NCBI GenBank assembly: GCA_013112575.1
Contig: JABFGG010000004.1
Coordinates: forward strand, 340,213-404,212
DNA: 64,000 bases
Direction: 5' to 3'
Source of the DNA: Chloroflexota bacterium
GTDB taxonomy: Bacteria > Chloroflexota > Anaerolineae > Anaerolineales > UBA11579
The translations under genes and the position numbers were made by a program. This document shows positions 24,920-33,565 of the stretch, piece after piece. How positions within the stretch are numbered: the stretch's first letter is position 1; each line of letters opens with the position of its first letter. Under the pieces are notes generated by a model. That model was not told the origin of the DNA. It was given only the letters and a program-made list of their open reading frames with translations, and searched no databases.

Positions 24920-24962
24920 TGTCATTCCGAGTGATTGAGCGCAGCGAAGAACGAGGAATCCC
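24920..24962. repeat. GTCATTCCGAG...CGAGGAATC dispersed repeat
   Basis: The interval contains GTCATTCCGAGTG, an AGCGCAGCGAAGAA centre and CGAGGAATCC, so the ends are imperfect inverted copies (ATTCCGAG / CGAGGAAT). This sequence type (CATTCCGAGCG...CGAGGAATC) is familiar from intergenic repeats in many bacterial genomes. It lies between the DUF3048 gene and the nucleoside hydrolase gene. Confidence 0.65.
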
Positions 24963-25019
24963 TCAAGAGTCGATTAGAACAGCTACACATCTAAACACCA
25001 CCATTTACGTGAGGCACAT

Positions 25020-25961
25020 ATGGCAAGGAAATTGTTGATCGACACCGATCCTGGCATTGATGATGCCATGGCTATCTTCTACGCCCTCAACTCCCCCGAA
25101 TTCGAGGTCATTGGCCTGACCAGCATTTTTGGCAACGCCTATACCGAAATCTGCACCCAGAACGCCTTGCGCTTATTAGAAATTGCAGACCGCACCGAGA
25201 TCCCCGTCGCGGCCGGGGCTGACCGGCCTTTGACGGTGGAGTTCAAAGGCCCGGCAGATTTTGTCCACGGCGCAAACGGTCAGGGTAACGCCAACCTGCC
25301 TGCACCCAAAATACAGCCCATCAATCAAAGTGCTGCCGAGTTCATTGTCGACCAGATCAAACAGCACCCCGGCGAGGTCACCCTTGCTCCCCTTGGCCCG
25401 CTCACTAATATCGCCCTGGCCCTGCTGCTCGACCCCACCATTGTGGACGACATCCACGAGATCGTCTTGATGGGCGGCAATGCCTTTGTGCCGGGCAATG
25501 CTTCGCCTGCTGCCGAAGCCAATATCCTCAACGACCCCGAAGCTGCTGATATCGTCTTTGGCATGCAATGTCCCATCACCATGGTTGGTTTGGATGTCAC
25601 CGAAAAGGTCTATATGAGTCCCGAGGTACTGGATCACATCACATCTTTTGACAACCCTGAATCCCAACATCTGGCCAAGATCCTGCCCTTTTACCACGAC
25701 TTTTTCACCGGACGCCGCGGGGAGCCCGGCATTCACGTCCACGATTCGACCGTCATCAGCTACCTGCTCGATCCTGCCCTGTTCACCACTGTGAAACATC
25801 CCATTCGCGTCGCTACTTCGGGTATCAGCCGCGGCAAGACCTGGCCTGCGGTCGGCCTGGCAGATGTGGAAAGTCCCTGGTCTGGCAGGCGCGATATCAA
25901 TATATGTGTTGACGTGAATGCTGCTAAGGTCATCGAAATGGAATTGGACAGGCTGAAATAA
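25020..25961 (+). CDS. Inosine-uridine-preferring nucleoside hydrolase
   Basis: Hydrolyses the N-glycosidic bond of nucleosides, yielding ribose and free base for salvage, in the cytosol. The product is 313 residues. The calcium-binding signature LIDTDPGIDDAMA is at residues 5-17. VHGANGQGN, the block PLGPLTNIALAL and the C-terminal active-site HVHDSTV are present, as in the IunH family. GTGAGG precedes the ATG at moderate distance. It lies between two DUF3048 genes and appears to be its own unit. Exact base preference cannot be read. Confidence 0.93.
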   Translation: MARKLLIDTDPGIDDAMAIFYALNSPEFEVIGLTSIFGNAYTEICTQNALRLLEIADRTEIPVAAGADRPLTVEFKGPADFVHGANGQGNANLPAPKIQPINQSAAEFIVDQIKQHPGEVTLAPLGPLTNIALALLLDPTIVDDIHEIVLMGGNAFVPGNASPAAEANILNDPEAADIVFGMQCPITMVGLDVTEKVYMSPEVLDHITSFDNPESQHLAKILPFYHDFFTGRRGEPGIHVHDSTVISYLLDPALFTTVKHPIRVATSGISRGKTWPAVGLADVESPWSGRRDINICVDVNAAKVIEMELDRLK

Positions 25962-25982
25962 GGGGAATATGGCGTAAACCTT

Positions 25983-26018
25983 GCATACATAGGGTGGAGA
26001 ACCATCACAAATGTATGC
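25983..26018. promoter_or_regulatory. Inverted repeat upstream of DUF3048 copy 2
   Basis: GCATACAT (25983-25990) and ATGTATGC (26011-26018) form a perfect 8-bp inverted repeat with a 20-nt loop. TTGCAT and ATGCAA flanks add partial symmetry. It may be an operator or a hairpin in the 5' region. A GATAAT box (26051-26056) lies 11 nt before the ATG at 26068. Confidence 0.4.
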
Positions 26019-26067
26019 CTGCATGCAACCTGTAAAAACTGCTTTAATGCGATAATCACGCTGAACA

Positions 26068-27348
26068 ATGTTGAAAAAACTGCTTATTACCGGTTTACTG
26101 TTGGGGTTGATCTCGCTGGCTTTTATCGAGCCGGGCCAGGCGCGTCCTGCTGAAAATGAAGTGCAGTCATTCACCTTACAAGACACCACACCAACACCCA
26201 CCCCTCAACCGCAAGCCACCCCCATTGTAGCGATTCCGCTTTTGGAGAGTGGCGCCGCCTCCCTGGCCGTTGGCCCCGAGGTTTACCCGGTGGGCGTTAA
26301 CCCGCTGACCGGTTTGACGGTCGCTGACCCCGCTTTGCTGGAACGCCGTCCCATTGTCGTCAAAATCACCAATTACCCGCGCAGCGTGCGCCCCCAGTCT
26401 GGGGTATCGGTGGCCGACCACGTTTACGAGTATTACATCGAGCGCGGCATCACCCGTTTTGTCGCCGTCTTTTACGGCACGGATGCAGACAAAGCCGGTC
26501 CGGTGCGCTCGGGCCGTTTCTTTGACGAGCACGTCTTCCGCATGTACGATGGCTTTTTTGTGTTTGGCTATGCCGACTCGCGCATCATGGATTATTTCAA
26601 CGACCTGGGGCAGCACATTGAGAACAGCTTTGTGCTTGAGTCCCCCGCCGATAATAAGATCACCTGCCAGCCTAACCTGTTTGTGCGCCTGTGCCGAGAC
26701 CGCAGCATCGACAGCTACAACAACCTCTTCGCCAACACCGCCGCCCTGACGCACTCCCTGCGTTTCCGGGAGCAGTACCGCGCTGCCCTTGCCGGCCAGG
26801 CTTTTTCGCCCAGCACCCCGCAGTCCTCCCAGCTTGGCCTGGAACTGCGTTTCCGCTACTCCTCCTTCATCGACAGCTATTGGCAATATGATGAGGATTT
26901 GGGCAAGTACCTGCGTTTCCAGGAGGAAATCGGTTTCAGCGACGTCACCCGCACGCGTTACGTCCCCCATTCTGATGCCCTTACCGGCCAGCAGATCACG
27001 GCTGACAATGTGGTGGCCCTCATTGTGCCGCACAGCTATTACATCAAGACCAACACGGTGGAGATCATCGACATCGACCTGACGGGGGCTGGATTGGCTT
27101 ACGTCTTTCGCGATGGTTTTGCCTACCCTGTGATCTGGCAGCGCACGGCCAGCGGTCCCTTGCAGCTTGTGGATGCCGACGGCAACGCCTTCCCCATGAA
27201 GCCCGGCAACACTTTTTATCAAGTCATCAGCGAAGAGACGGCCGTCAATGACAATGGTGCCCGCTGGGAGTTCCTCTTCAGCCTGGAAGAATTTCCCTGG
27301 GGCGGCGTGACCCCCGAAGCGCCCAAAGAAGGCCCTGAATCACAATAA
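26068..27348 (+). CDS. DUF3048 secreted protein, copy 2
   Basis: A paralogue of the protein at 23619, 426 residues. Its N-terminal signal sequence has no lipobox Cys (GLISLAFIEPGQARP), so it is probably secreted or anchored by an uncleaved helix. It has a short TPTPTPQP linker and then the DUF3048 domain with VNPLTGLTVADPALLERRPIVVKITNYP, VYEYYIERGITRFVAVFYG and PVRSGRFFDEHVF. The C-terminus extends about 20 residues past the domain. A GATAAT -10-like box lies just before the gene. Two copies in 4 kb suggest local duplication, with one lipid-anchored and one free form. Confidence 0.9.
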   Translation: MLKKLLITGLLLGLISLAFIEPGQARPAENEVQSFTLQDTTPTPTPQPQATPIVAIPLLESGAASLAVGPEVYPVGVNPLTGLTVADPALLERRPIVVKITNYPRSVRPQSGVSVADHVYEYYIERGITRFVAVFYGTDADKAGPVRSGRFFDEHVFRMYDGFFVFGYADSRIMDYFNDLGQHIENSFVLESPADNKITCQPNLFVRLCRDRSIDSYNNLFANTAALTHSLRFREQYRAALAGQAFSPSTPQSSQLGLELRFRYSSFIDSYWQYDEDLGKYLRFQEEIGFSDVTRTRYVPHSDALTGQQITADNVVALIVPHSYYIKTNTVEIIDIDLTGAGLAYVFRDGFAYPVIWQRTASGPLQLVDADGNAFPMKPGNTFYQVISEETAVNDNGARWEFLFSLEEFPWGGVTPEAPKEGPESQ

Positions 27349-27561
27349 CGATGCAAAGCTTTGTTGCTTTGGGGGGTGGTCCTAGTACTTGTCTGACAGG
27401 GGCGATTGAGGTGGGAAGCGACAGCATTTCAGCTAAATAATAAGGTTCTTCTGCAAGGTATAATCCAAATCCTGTTTTAAATTTTCTTCGCAAAAAATGT
27501 AATTGGCGGATTTAGCGCATTAAGATGTCGGGCAGGTTATCAACCCATTGGGTTTCCAAAA
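27349..27561. other. AT-rich leader region of the propeller lipoprotein
   Basis: No gene is seen. It contains TTGTCTGACAG (27389-27399), one base from the OFA operators. It also has a TATAAT box (27459-27464) with only a weak -35 (AATAAT, 17 nt upstream), so the 5' UTR of the following gene would be about 90 nt. Confidence 0.4.
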
Positions 27562-28758
27562 ATGAGAAAGAAAAAATTGAATCAGACAATATTCACGTTA
27601 GCAATTTCGTTAATGCTTTTGAGTGCATGTGTTCCAGCAGCAGAAAAAAACGGTTCACAAAATGATGAAGATTACATCTTGTATCTGCAGAAACAAGCAA
27701 ATAAAGGTAATTTATGGTTCTATGATTTTATAACAGATCAAAAGATTTCCATTCTTCCTGATTGGGATATTAACTACTCGATCAGTGTAAATATAAACAA
27801 TGAGCTTGCTTTTTCATCATCCCATGAAGGTAATAACGAGGTATATATACAAAATTACCCGTTCGCCGAAAATGATCCAATAAATATTACCCGTGACCCA
27901 TTATCGGAAGATTCGTTAGAGTCTTGGAGCCCTGATGGGCAGTATCTATTATTCCGCTCAAAAGATATAAATGGAGAATACCTCAAAGTGTGGGACGGTA
28001 CGACATTTACAACCATTGGCCAATTCCAAGAACATATTAGTGAAATCGCTTGGGGATCAGACGGGAAATTGACATTCACATTATCTAATTCTTCTAGTGC
28101 ATCATCAGCAGACCCAAGCGAGATTTACCTTTGGAATGGTGAAAATTTGTCAAATGTTAGCCAAAACCCTCATGCGACAGATCGCAATTCTGTATGGAGT
28201 GCGGATGGACGGCTTGCTTTCCTCTCACAGCGTAACGGTAAATACGGTGTTTACATTTGGGATGGTGTCTCAATTGTTGATGGGAAGCCTGATGTTAGCT
28301 CATTTATAAGTATCGCGCCGGAGTTGACCACCTATATGTCATATCCTGCCTGGACAAATTCAGGGCAGCTTGCATTTGGTGGAGATGATGATGCCAGTCA
28401 AGCTTTCCAGATCTATGCATGGGATGGAGAAACGGTAACGAACATAAGTCAAAACCCAATTGCCGTCAACCATAGCCCAACGTGGAGGGAAGATGGATAT
28501 TGGGCTTTCTCAACATCCTTTTTTATGGAATCTGGGGACCTTTTTATTCGAAATTCCCAAAATGAAACCGTAATGACTACAACCGGTTTATATGGCCCAG
28601 CCTGGAGTCATAGTGGCAAGCTTATGTTTTGCAATTATATAGACAGAGGTTTTGTTTTATCAGTATGGGATGGTACAAAGATTCGTGAAATTGTCCGGGG
28701 TGGTTATATTTACGCAACTTCGAAAAATGGGGATTATGTGTTTTGTTCAGCCGGATAA
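27562..28758 (+). CDS. Beta-propeller lipoprotein (TolB/PD40-like repeats)
   Basis: A lipoprotein of 398 residues with lipobox LLSAC, then repeated blade motifs of the WD40-like/TolB kind: SWSPDGQYLLFRS, IAWGSDGKLTFTL, SVWSADGRLAFLSQ, AWTNSGQLAFGG, TWREDGYWAFS and AWSHSGKLMF. About six to seven blades would make one propeller. It probably binds a protein or polysaccharide outside the cell. The gene is markedly AT-rich: the 60 bases from 27721 hold 18 G/C, against 38 in the 60 bases from 26281. Codons with A/T at the third position dominate, which points to acquisition by transfer. There is no strong SD. Confidence 0.85.
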   Translation: MRKKKLNQTIFTLAISLMLLSACVPAAEKNGSQNDEDYILYLQKQANKGNLWFYDFITDQKISILPDWDINYSISVNINNELAFSSSHEGNNEVYIQNYPFAENDPINITRDPLSEDSLESWSPDGQYLLFRSKDINGEYLKVWDGTTFTTIGQFQEHISEIAWGSDGKLTFTLSNSSSASSADPSEIYLWNGENLSNVSQNPHATDRNSVWSADGRLAFLSQRNGKYGVYIWDGVSIVDGKPDVSSFISIAPELTTYMSYPAWTNSGQLAFGGDDDASQAFQIYAWDGETVTNISQNPIAVNHSPTWREDGYWAFSTSFFMESGDLFIRNSQNETVMTTTGLYGPAWSHSGKLMFCNYIDRGFVLSVWDGTKIREIVRGGYIYATSKNGDYVFCSAG

Positions 28759-28770
28759 GAATAAATGTAT

Positions 28771-28795
28771 TAGGGGCGGGTTCACCCCGCCCCTA
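28771..28795. repeat. TAGGGGC-type palindrome, copy 2
   Basis: TAGGGGCGGG-TTCAC-CCCGCCCCTA is a perfect 10-bp inverted repeat 12 nt after the propeller gene stop. It may act as a 3' hairpin and is of the same style as 4834 and 36198. Confidence 0.65.
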
Positions 28796-28870
28796 CACAC
28801 CGAAACACATGAACCACCCATGTAATCCCAGGCCCGAAAATGCCAAAACCTGATCGCCAGTCCATCCGTC

Positions 28871-29545
28871 TTAAGGGCTGTCTTCATTTGACATGAAGTC
28901 TGAGGCGTCCAGAGGCTCTCCTGTAACATAAGAGTACGACTCAACGATCAATTGAAATGTAATTTCCAGTTCTTCGAATGACAGGGGTGTATACAGCATC
29001 ACAAAACCCTCCCAGCCCTCACGCTCATCGGCCCAGGGATGGCGTTCGCCCCAGCCAGTTTCTTGCACTTCAAGGGCCCGCTCGAACGGCAAGGGGGCGT
29101 GTAAACTGCCATCGGGATGGATGTGGGCAAATTCTCGTCCGGCAACGATCGCTTGAGGCTGAACAACAGGAACACTATCAAGCAGCCACATACCATGCGC
29201 GCCAGGCAGGGAGACGATCGTATCTCGTCTTTCAACGCCTGGTAATGAGAATGCCAGTCTGAACAATTGATCATTCACTGGAGGAACAGGCTGCACTCCG
29301 ATCTGTGTATGCGGTACGGAACCGGTTGTCTCTATGCGTGGACCAGGTTTTTCAGGCAGCATGTCACCACTCCCGTCTGATTCAGCGGGCTGCTCCGTGT
29401 TTTCCACAGTTGGTGGACCTTCAGTGGGTATATTTTCTGCCACTTCAGGTGCTTCTCCTTCAGCCTGTTCAGGGTTGTTTGAGCAGGCCCCTATTAAGGC
29501 AGCAGCACTTATCGCGATAGCGATTATTTTTATCCAGTTACTCAT
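28871..29545 (-). CDS. Lipoprotein with luciferase-like (DUF5519) domain
   Basis: A lipoprotein of 224 residues with lipobox IGAC and an acidic, Pro/Glu-rich spacer to about residue 75. The domain has the DUF5519/'luciferase domain' pattern: AGREFAHIHPDGSLHAPLPFERALEVQETGWGERHPWA, then VMLYTPLSFEELEITFQLI and a terminal SYSYVTG. The family name comes from weak similarity only. Light production is not implied, and the His/Asp-rich core could bind a ligand or metal. AGGAGA precedes the ATG. It is convergent with the propeller gene. Confidence 0.75.
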   Translation of the reverse strand: MSNWIKIIAIAISAAALIGACSNNPEQAEGEAPEVAENIPTEGPPTVENTEQPAESDGSGDMLPEKPGPRIETTGSVPHTQIGVQPVPPVNDQLFRLAFSLPGVERRDTIVSLPGAHGMWLLDSVPVVQPQAIVAGREFAHIHPDGSLHAPLPFERALEVQETGWGERHPWADEREGWEGFVMLYTPLSFEELEITFQLIVESYSYVTGEPLDASDFMSNEDSP

Positions 29546-29751
29546 ATTGGTCTCCTGCTGATAATCCTACGCCTAAATGATTAATGCCAGATTGGATGAA
29601 CGCATTTTTACGGCAAATATCGGCTATCCCGACAATTCCACACTAAAAATAAGTTTTCTAAATATTTGCTAAGAGGTGATTGTGTTGCAGTAGTTTTTTG
29701 CTTGATTTATGAGTAAGATAAATCTATATCATTGGATTTTAGGAGGAATAA

Positions 29752-30033
29752 ATGTCCAAAAAAGAAATCGTGTTAATGAAAAGTGAGCAGCGTCTCGAAC
29801 GTTCGGCTGTGGTTGCCTTCCTGCGCGAGCTGGCCGACAAACTTGATACTGGGACCATCACCCTCACGCAGGCCGAAGACGAGCTCCAACTGGAGGTCCC
29901 CGCTCAGGTTGTGCTGGAGATCAAAGCTGAAGAAGAGACCAAATCGAAAGGCACGCAGCGCTCATTGGAAATTGAAATTGAGTGGATGCTGGGCGATGGA
30001 GACCCTTCTAAGCAGGCCATCTCTTTAGGCTAG
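29752..30033 (+). CDS. Amphi-Trp domain-containing protein
   Basis: A small soluble protein of 93 residues that fits the amphi-Trp domain: N-terminal KSEQRLERSAVVAFLRELADKLDTGTITL, a short beta stretch (LQLEVPAQVVLEIKAEEE) and a final LEIEIEW. AGGAGG lies 5 nt before the ATG, so strong translation is expected. The function of the family is not established. The gene stands alone, followed by a gene-free 325-nt region. Confidence 0.85.
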   Translation: MSKKEIVLMKSEQRLERSAVVAFLRELADKLDTGTITLTQAEDELQLEVPAQVVLEIKAEEETKSKGTQRSLEIEIEWMLGDGDPSKQAISLG

Positions 30034-30359
30034 CCAGCACTTCACAATATCACCGGCAGCAAAGCCCCATCCTCTGCACCCTGCCATTACAGGTTCACCT
30101 TGCGATCGGGTAGGCGAAAACGCCGCGCTTATTTGGTCTGAATGCCTAATCACTTTCCCTACATTAAGGGTACATACGGGTACATTAAATCGCCCTTTTC
30201 TGGCCCTGGATCGCTTCCGCACCCCCACATATATTGCACCCTTTGGCCGTTACCCCCATATCCTATATTCCGGCAAAAACCCGCCAGCCAAAAACGTGCA
30301 ATACCCTACATTAACTACATACGGTACATTAACAACGCAACAGCTTTGCGAAATGCTAC
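30034..30359. other. Gene-free 325 nt with duplicated TACATTAA motif blocks
   Basis: No convincing gene or RNA is seen. It holds two related blocks, 30158-30188 and 30304-30333. Each begins CCTACATTAA, has TACATACGG in the middle and closes with GTACATTAA. The copies are 146 bp apart. An open frame across the first block (30142-30363) encodes only the translated repeat and lacks an SD. Confidence 0.5.
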
Positions 30360-31136
30360 TTAGTTTTGCCAATCCCATTCATTCAGTTCACTCATGAATT
30401 GGTGGGCTGTCAGGTCCAGTTGCAAGGGCGTGATGGACACATAACCATCGTAGACTGCCCCAATGTCCGTGCCATCTTCAGAAACGCCCGTAGGTGGCTC
30501 CCCGCCGATCCAGTAGTAGGGGCGGCCGCGCGGGTCGTCACGCTGAATGAGTTCGTCACGGTAGACGCGCAGGCCCTGGCGGGTGACGCGCAGCCCTTTG
30601 AATTCATCATCTTGCAGGTAGGGCACGTTCACATTGAGGGAGGTGCCTTTGGGTAGCCCGTGTTGAATGACCTGCTCGGCCACACGCCGGCCGATGCGCG
30701 CCGCGGGGGCATAATCCTGTTGCCCGCGAAAACCATCGGGTGTTTCCAGCGAAACCGCAATGCCCGGCACACCTTCAATGGTGGCTTCCATGGCAGCTGT
30801 CACCGTACCCGAGTAGGTCACATCATGGCCCATGTTGGCATGCGGGTTAATGCCCGACACAACCAGATCGATCTTTTTATCCAGCACACCCAGTAGGGCC
30901 AGAGCTACACAGTCCGAAGGCGCGCCATCGCTGGCAAAAGCCGAAGTGCCATCTGGCAGTTCTACCGTTTTTACGCGTAAAGGTCGGTGCATGGTCTTGA
31001 CGTGCCCGGAGGCCGACCAGTTGCGGTCCGGGGCCAGGATGGTGACCTCAGCATCTTCAATCTTACGGATCTCCTGGGCCAGGGCCAGCAGGCCGGGGGC
31101 GGTAACGCCGTCGTCGTTGGTTACGAGAATGTGCAT
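30360..31136 (-). CDS. surE: 5'/3'-nucleotidase SurE
   Basis: A metal-dependent nucleoside monophosphate phosphatase of 258 residues. The N-terminal metal site is ILVTNDDGV (Asp8-Asp9), followed by APDRNWSASGH, SDGAPSDCV and the second metal loop VSGINPHANMGHDVTYSGTVTAAMEA, all as in SurE. The C-terminal region ends with VSITPLQLDLTAH, the dimer swap segment. AAGGA lies 5 nt before the ATG at 31136. In many bacteria SurE is linked to stationary phase or nucleotide balance. Here it stands alone, divergent from a large unrecognised gene. Confidence 0.95.
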   Translation of the reverse strand: MHILVTNDDGVTAPGLLALAQEIRKIEDAEVTILAPDRNWSASGHVKTMHRPLRVKTVELPDGTSAFASDGAPSDCVALALLGVLDKKIDLVVSGINPHANMGHDVTYSGTVTAAMEATIEGVPGIAVSLETPDGFRGQQDYAPAARIGRRVAEQVIQHGLPKGTSLNVNVPYLQDDEFKGLRVTRQGLRVYRDELIQRDDPRGRPYYWIGGEPPTGVSEDGTDIGAVYDGYVSITPLQLDLTAHQFMSELNEWDWQN

Positions 31137-31251
31137 ACATGTCCTTTGCGTAATGCTAAATAGCAGGAATTTAGTCCCATTATGAAACCAATGGATTTTA
31201 CATGGGTTATCATATTGTAGCTAATATGTTTCCCCAGTGGAGAGAGCGGTA

Positions 31252-32736
31252 ATGACCCTATCTACCAGTGAGCCCACAATCAAACAAACCCACCCCTGGC
31301 TGCGCGCCATGTCGATTGCCTGGGTCCCGGGGAAGGATGTCACTCCCCTGGCCGCGCAAAGCGCCGAAAAGCTGTTGGGGCACTTTGAAGCCCTGGGGCA
31401 CAGCAGCGTGGACACCCCTGACGAAGATACGGACATCATCTTGACTACCGCGCCCTACGGGCAGGACCTGGGCTGGCGGGAAGCTTTACTGTTCATGTCG
31501 CGGCGCCGCTTCGGCATCAAAGGCAAAGCCCCCACGATCTACACAATGGTCCATCTCACAAACCAGGAATTCGACGACGCCATCGCCCATTACGATCAGG
31601 CCCTGGCCAAAGACCCGCTTGATCCTGAAGATTACACATTCCCGGGGCTGTCGGAAGCTTCATACAATGTGCTGGTAGAGCAGGGGGAACGCGGCGGCGC
31701 GATCCTTTCCCTGCAGCGCCAGATGCAGGCGCAGGCCAAAAGCGTGCGCATCCTGCTGCTGGTAGGGGATGACGCTCCTGAACGCATCTACCATTTTGAT
31801 CTGGTAGGCGCTTATCCAACCAGTGAATACGCCTGGGGCGAAGAAGCCTTTTACAATGATGCCGTCCTGCGCATCGTGACCACGGAAAGCACCGAAGAAG
31901 TCACGAAATATGAAGTGGTGGGTGACGCCCTGCCACGCAGCGAGTGGGACCAGATGACTACCCCGGAAGCCATGGCTGTCGCCGGGCGTGAGGTTGGACA
32001 GCGCAACTTCTTCACCAATATGATTCGTGTCAATGAACTCGTCAACGTCCCGGCGGTCAATGACGCCATTGCCAGCCAGTACAGCGAAGGCTGCTTCTCA
32101 ACCTGGGAGCCATTGATCGGAGGGCTGGTTGCCACAGTTACCGGCAGCGCCCGCCCGGTGGACAAGGGCGCCATCACCGAGAATGACCTGGCCGTGATCG
32201 TGGGCGTCAAACCAGACGGTTTTGGGGCGCAGGTGCGCCAGGTGGAAAATAAACAAAACGACCCACCTTCTTCGGAAGCGGTGGAAATGTATGACATGGA
32301 TACCCTGCTGCCGCGTATCAAGTTGGGGAATGGCTGGGATGTGCAGGCTGAGGTTCCGGTAGTACGCTCCAAACTGCACGGCCACCGCGGCGTCGAGTCC
32401 TTCGACCCCACCAAGGTGGAGTTCGTGCCGTTGGAACCGCCTTATTACCATTACCTGGTTTCCTGCGCTACCGGCGCACAGGCCGAAGGTATTAAAGGTG
32501 CTTTCAGCCGGGCCGAGTGCCTGCTCAACCCCGATGATCCCCGTCAGGTGGCCTTTACCGTTTTGCCAGGCCACGGTGTGATGATCGTAGAGAAATGGCA
32601 GGCGGGCAAAGTGCCCTTCCAAACCATCTGGGAATATATGGATGAGGGCGCATTGGTGATCGACAAACACGTGCCACAAGGTGTAATGACCTTTAAACAA
32701 GACGCAGATGGATTGATGCATTTGCACGAAGACTAA
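31252..32736 (+). CDS. Large cytosolic protein of unknown family
   Basis: A soluble protein of 494 residues with no signal peptide or membrane helix, and I do not recognise a family. Visible features are an N-terminal IAWVPGKDVTPLA segment, a likely alpha/beta region with LLLVGDDAPERIYHFDLVGA, the stretch CFSTWEPLIGGLVATVTGSARPVDKG, a conserved-looking HGHRGVESFDP and a C-terminal GHGVMIVEKWQAGKVPFQTIWEYMD. The Gly/His/Asp-rich blocks suggest an enzyme. The start is the ATG at 31252, with GGAGAG upstream. An earlier in-frame start at 31237 lacks an SD. It is followed after 26 nt by a phosphoesterase gene. Confidence 0.8.
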   Translation: MTLSTSEPTIKQTHPWLRAMSIAWVPGKDVTPLAAQSAEKLLGHFEALGHSSVDTPDEDTDIILTTAPYGQDLGWREALLFMSRRRFGIKGKAPTIYTMVHLTNQEFDDAIAHYDQALAKDPLDPEDYTFPGLSEASYNVLVEQGERGGAILSLQRQMQAQAKSVRILLLVGDDAPERIYHFDLVGAYPTSEYAWGEEAFYNDAVLRIVTTESTEEVTKYEVVGDALPRSEWDQMTTPEAMAVAGREVGQRNFFTNMIRVNELVNVPAVNDAIASQYSEGCFSTWEPLIGGLVATVTGSARPVDKGAITENDLAVIVGVKPDGFGAQVRQVENKQNDPPSSEAVEMYDMDTLLPRIKLGNGWDVQAEVPVVRSKLHGHRGVESFDPTKVEFVPLEPPYYHYLVSCATGAQAEGIKGAFSRAECLLNPDDPRQVAFTVLPGHGVMIVEKWQAGKVPFQTIWEYMDEGALVIDKHVPQGVMTFKQDADGLMHLHED

Positions 32737-32762
32737 ATCACAGCACACATCACCGCCATTTC

Positions 32763-33560
32763 ATGACAGCCAACCCCGTTCGTTTCCTGCATATTTCCGA
32801 TACCCACATTGGGCCTAGCCGCGATTTTGAGATCTACGGTTCGCATACCTATGATTGTGTGTCGCGTTTGGTGGATACCATAAATAATCTGCCTATCGAA
32901 CCTGACTTCATTATCCACACGGGAGATGTGGTGACCGACCCCTTCCCCGAAGCCTACACCCTGTCTGCCGAGATCTTCAGTAAACTGAAAGCGCCCATTT
33001 ATTATGCCTCCGGCAACCACGACCTGTCTTCTATGCTCATACCGGCTTTGCCGATGGGACCCAAAGAAGACCTACTGGTTGATGAGGGGGTGAACTGTTA
33101 CCGATTCGAAGTGGGTAGCCACCGTTTCCTGGTGCTGGATGGGCGCGGGCCGGATGAGATTGACGCCAACGGCCAGTTGGCCGAAGCGCAATACCAGATA
33201 CTTGAGGATGAGATTGCAGCGGATGGCCCTCTGAGTATATTCATCCATTTCCCTGCATTGGAGCTGGATACAGTATGGCTGGACCGCGACATGTTGTTAT
33301 TGGAAGGGGAACGTTTTCATAAGCTGGTGCAGCAGGCCAAGAACCTGCGCGGCGTTTTCCTGGGCCATATCCACCGTGGGGGGGCGCAATACCGCGATGG
33401 GGTCTTGTACTCCAGCGTGGCCAGCCCCATTGGGCAGTTCTCCATGTGGCCGGAGGACCAGCAAGGTGCGGCTGCAGCGGATTCCGGCTGTACGCTTTAT
33501 TACAACCTGGTGACCCTGACGGATGACACCACGATCATTAAAGAATTTGTGAGTTCTTGA
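32763..33560 (+). CDS. Calcineurin-like metallophosphoesterase
   Basis: A phosphoesterase of 265 residues with the full dinuclear-metal signature: ISDTHIG (DxH), HTGDVV (GD), SGNHDL (GNHD), IHFP and GHIHRGG (GHxH). The size and layout resemble CpdA-like 3',5'-cAMP phosphodiesterases, but many members act on other phosphoesters. No signal peptide is present. No clear SD is seen before the ATG. The stop lies 5 nt before the GH114 lipoprotein start, so the two may share a transcript with the unknown gene upstream. Confidence 0.88.
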   Translation: MTANPVRFLHISDTHIGPSRDFEIYGSHTYDCVSRLVDTINNLPIEPDFIIHTGDVVTDPFPEAYTLSAEIFSKLKAPIYYASGNHDLSSMLIPALPMGPKEDLLVDEGVNCYRFEVGSHRFLVLDGRGPDEIDANGQLAEAQYQILEDEIAADGPLSIFIHFPALELDTVWLDRDMLLLEGERFHKLVQQAKNLRGVFLGHIHRGGAQYRDGVLYSSVASPIGQFSMWPEDQQGAAAADSGCTLYYNLVTLTDDTTIIKEFVSS

Positions 33561-33565
33561 AGCCT

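Noticed and set aside
30025..30228. 67-codon open frame on the minus strand
   Set aside because: It runs into the end of the amphi-Trp gene, has no SD and no recognisable feature.
30142..30363. 73-codon open frame over the TACATTAA repeats
   Set aside because: It only translates the repeat, has no SD and shows no protein-like composition.
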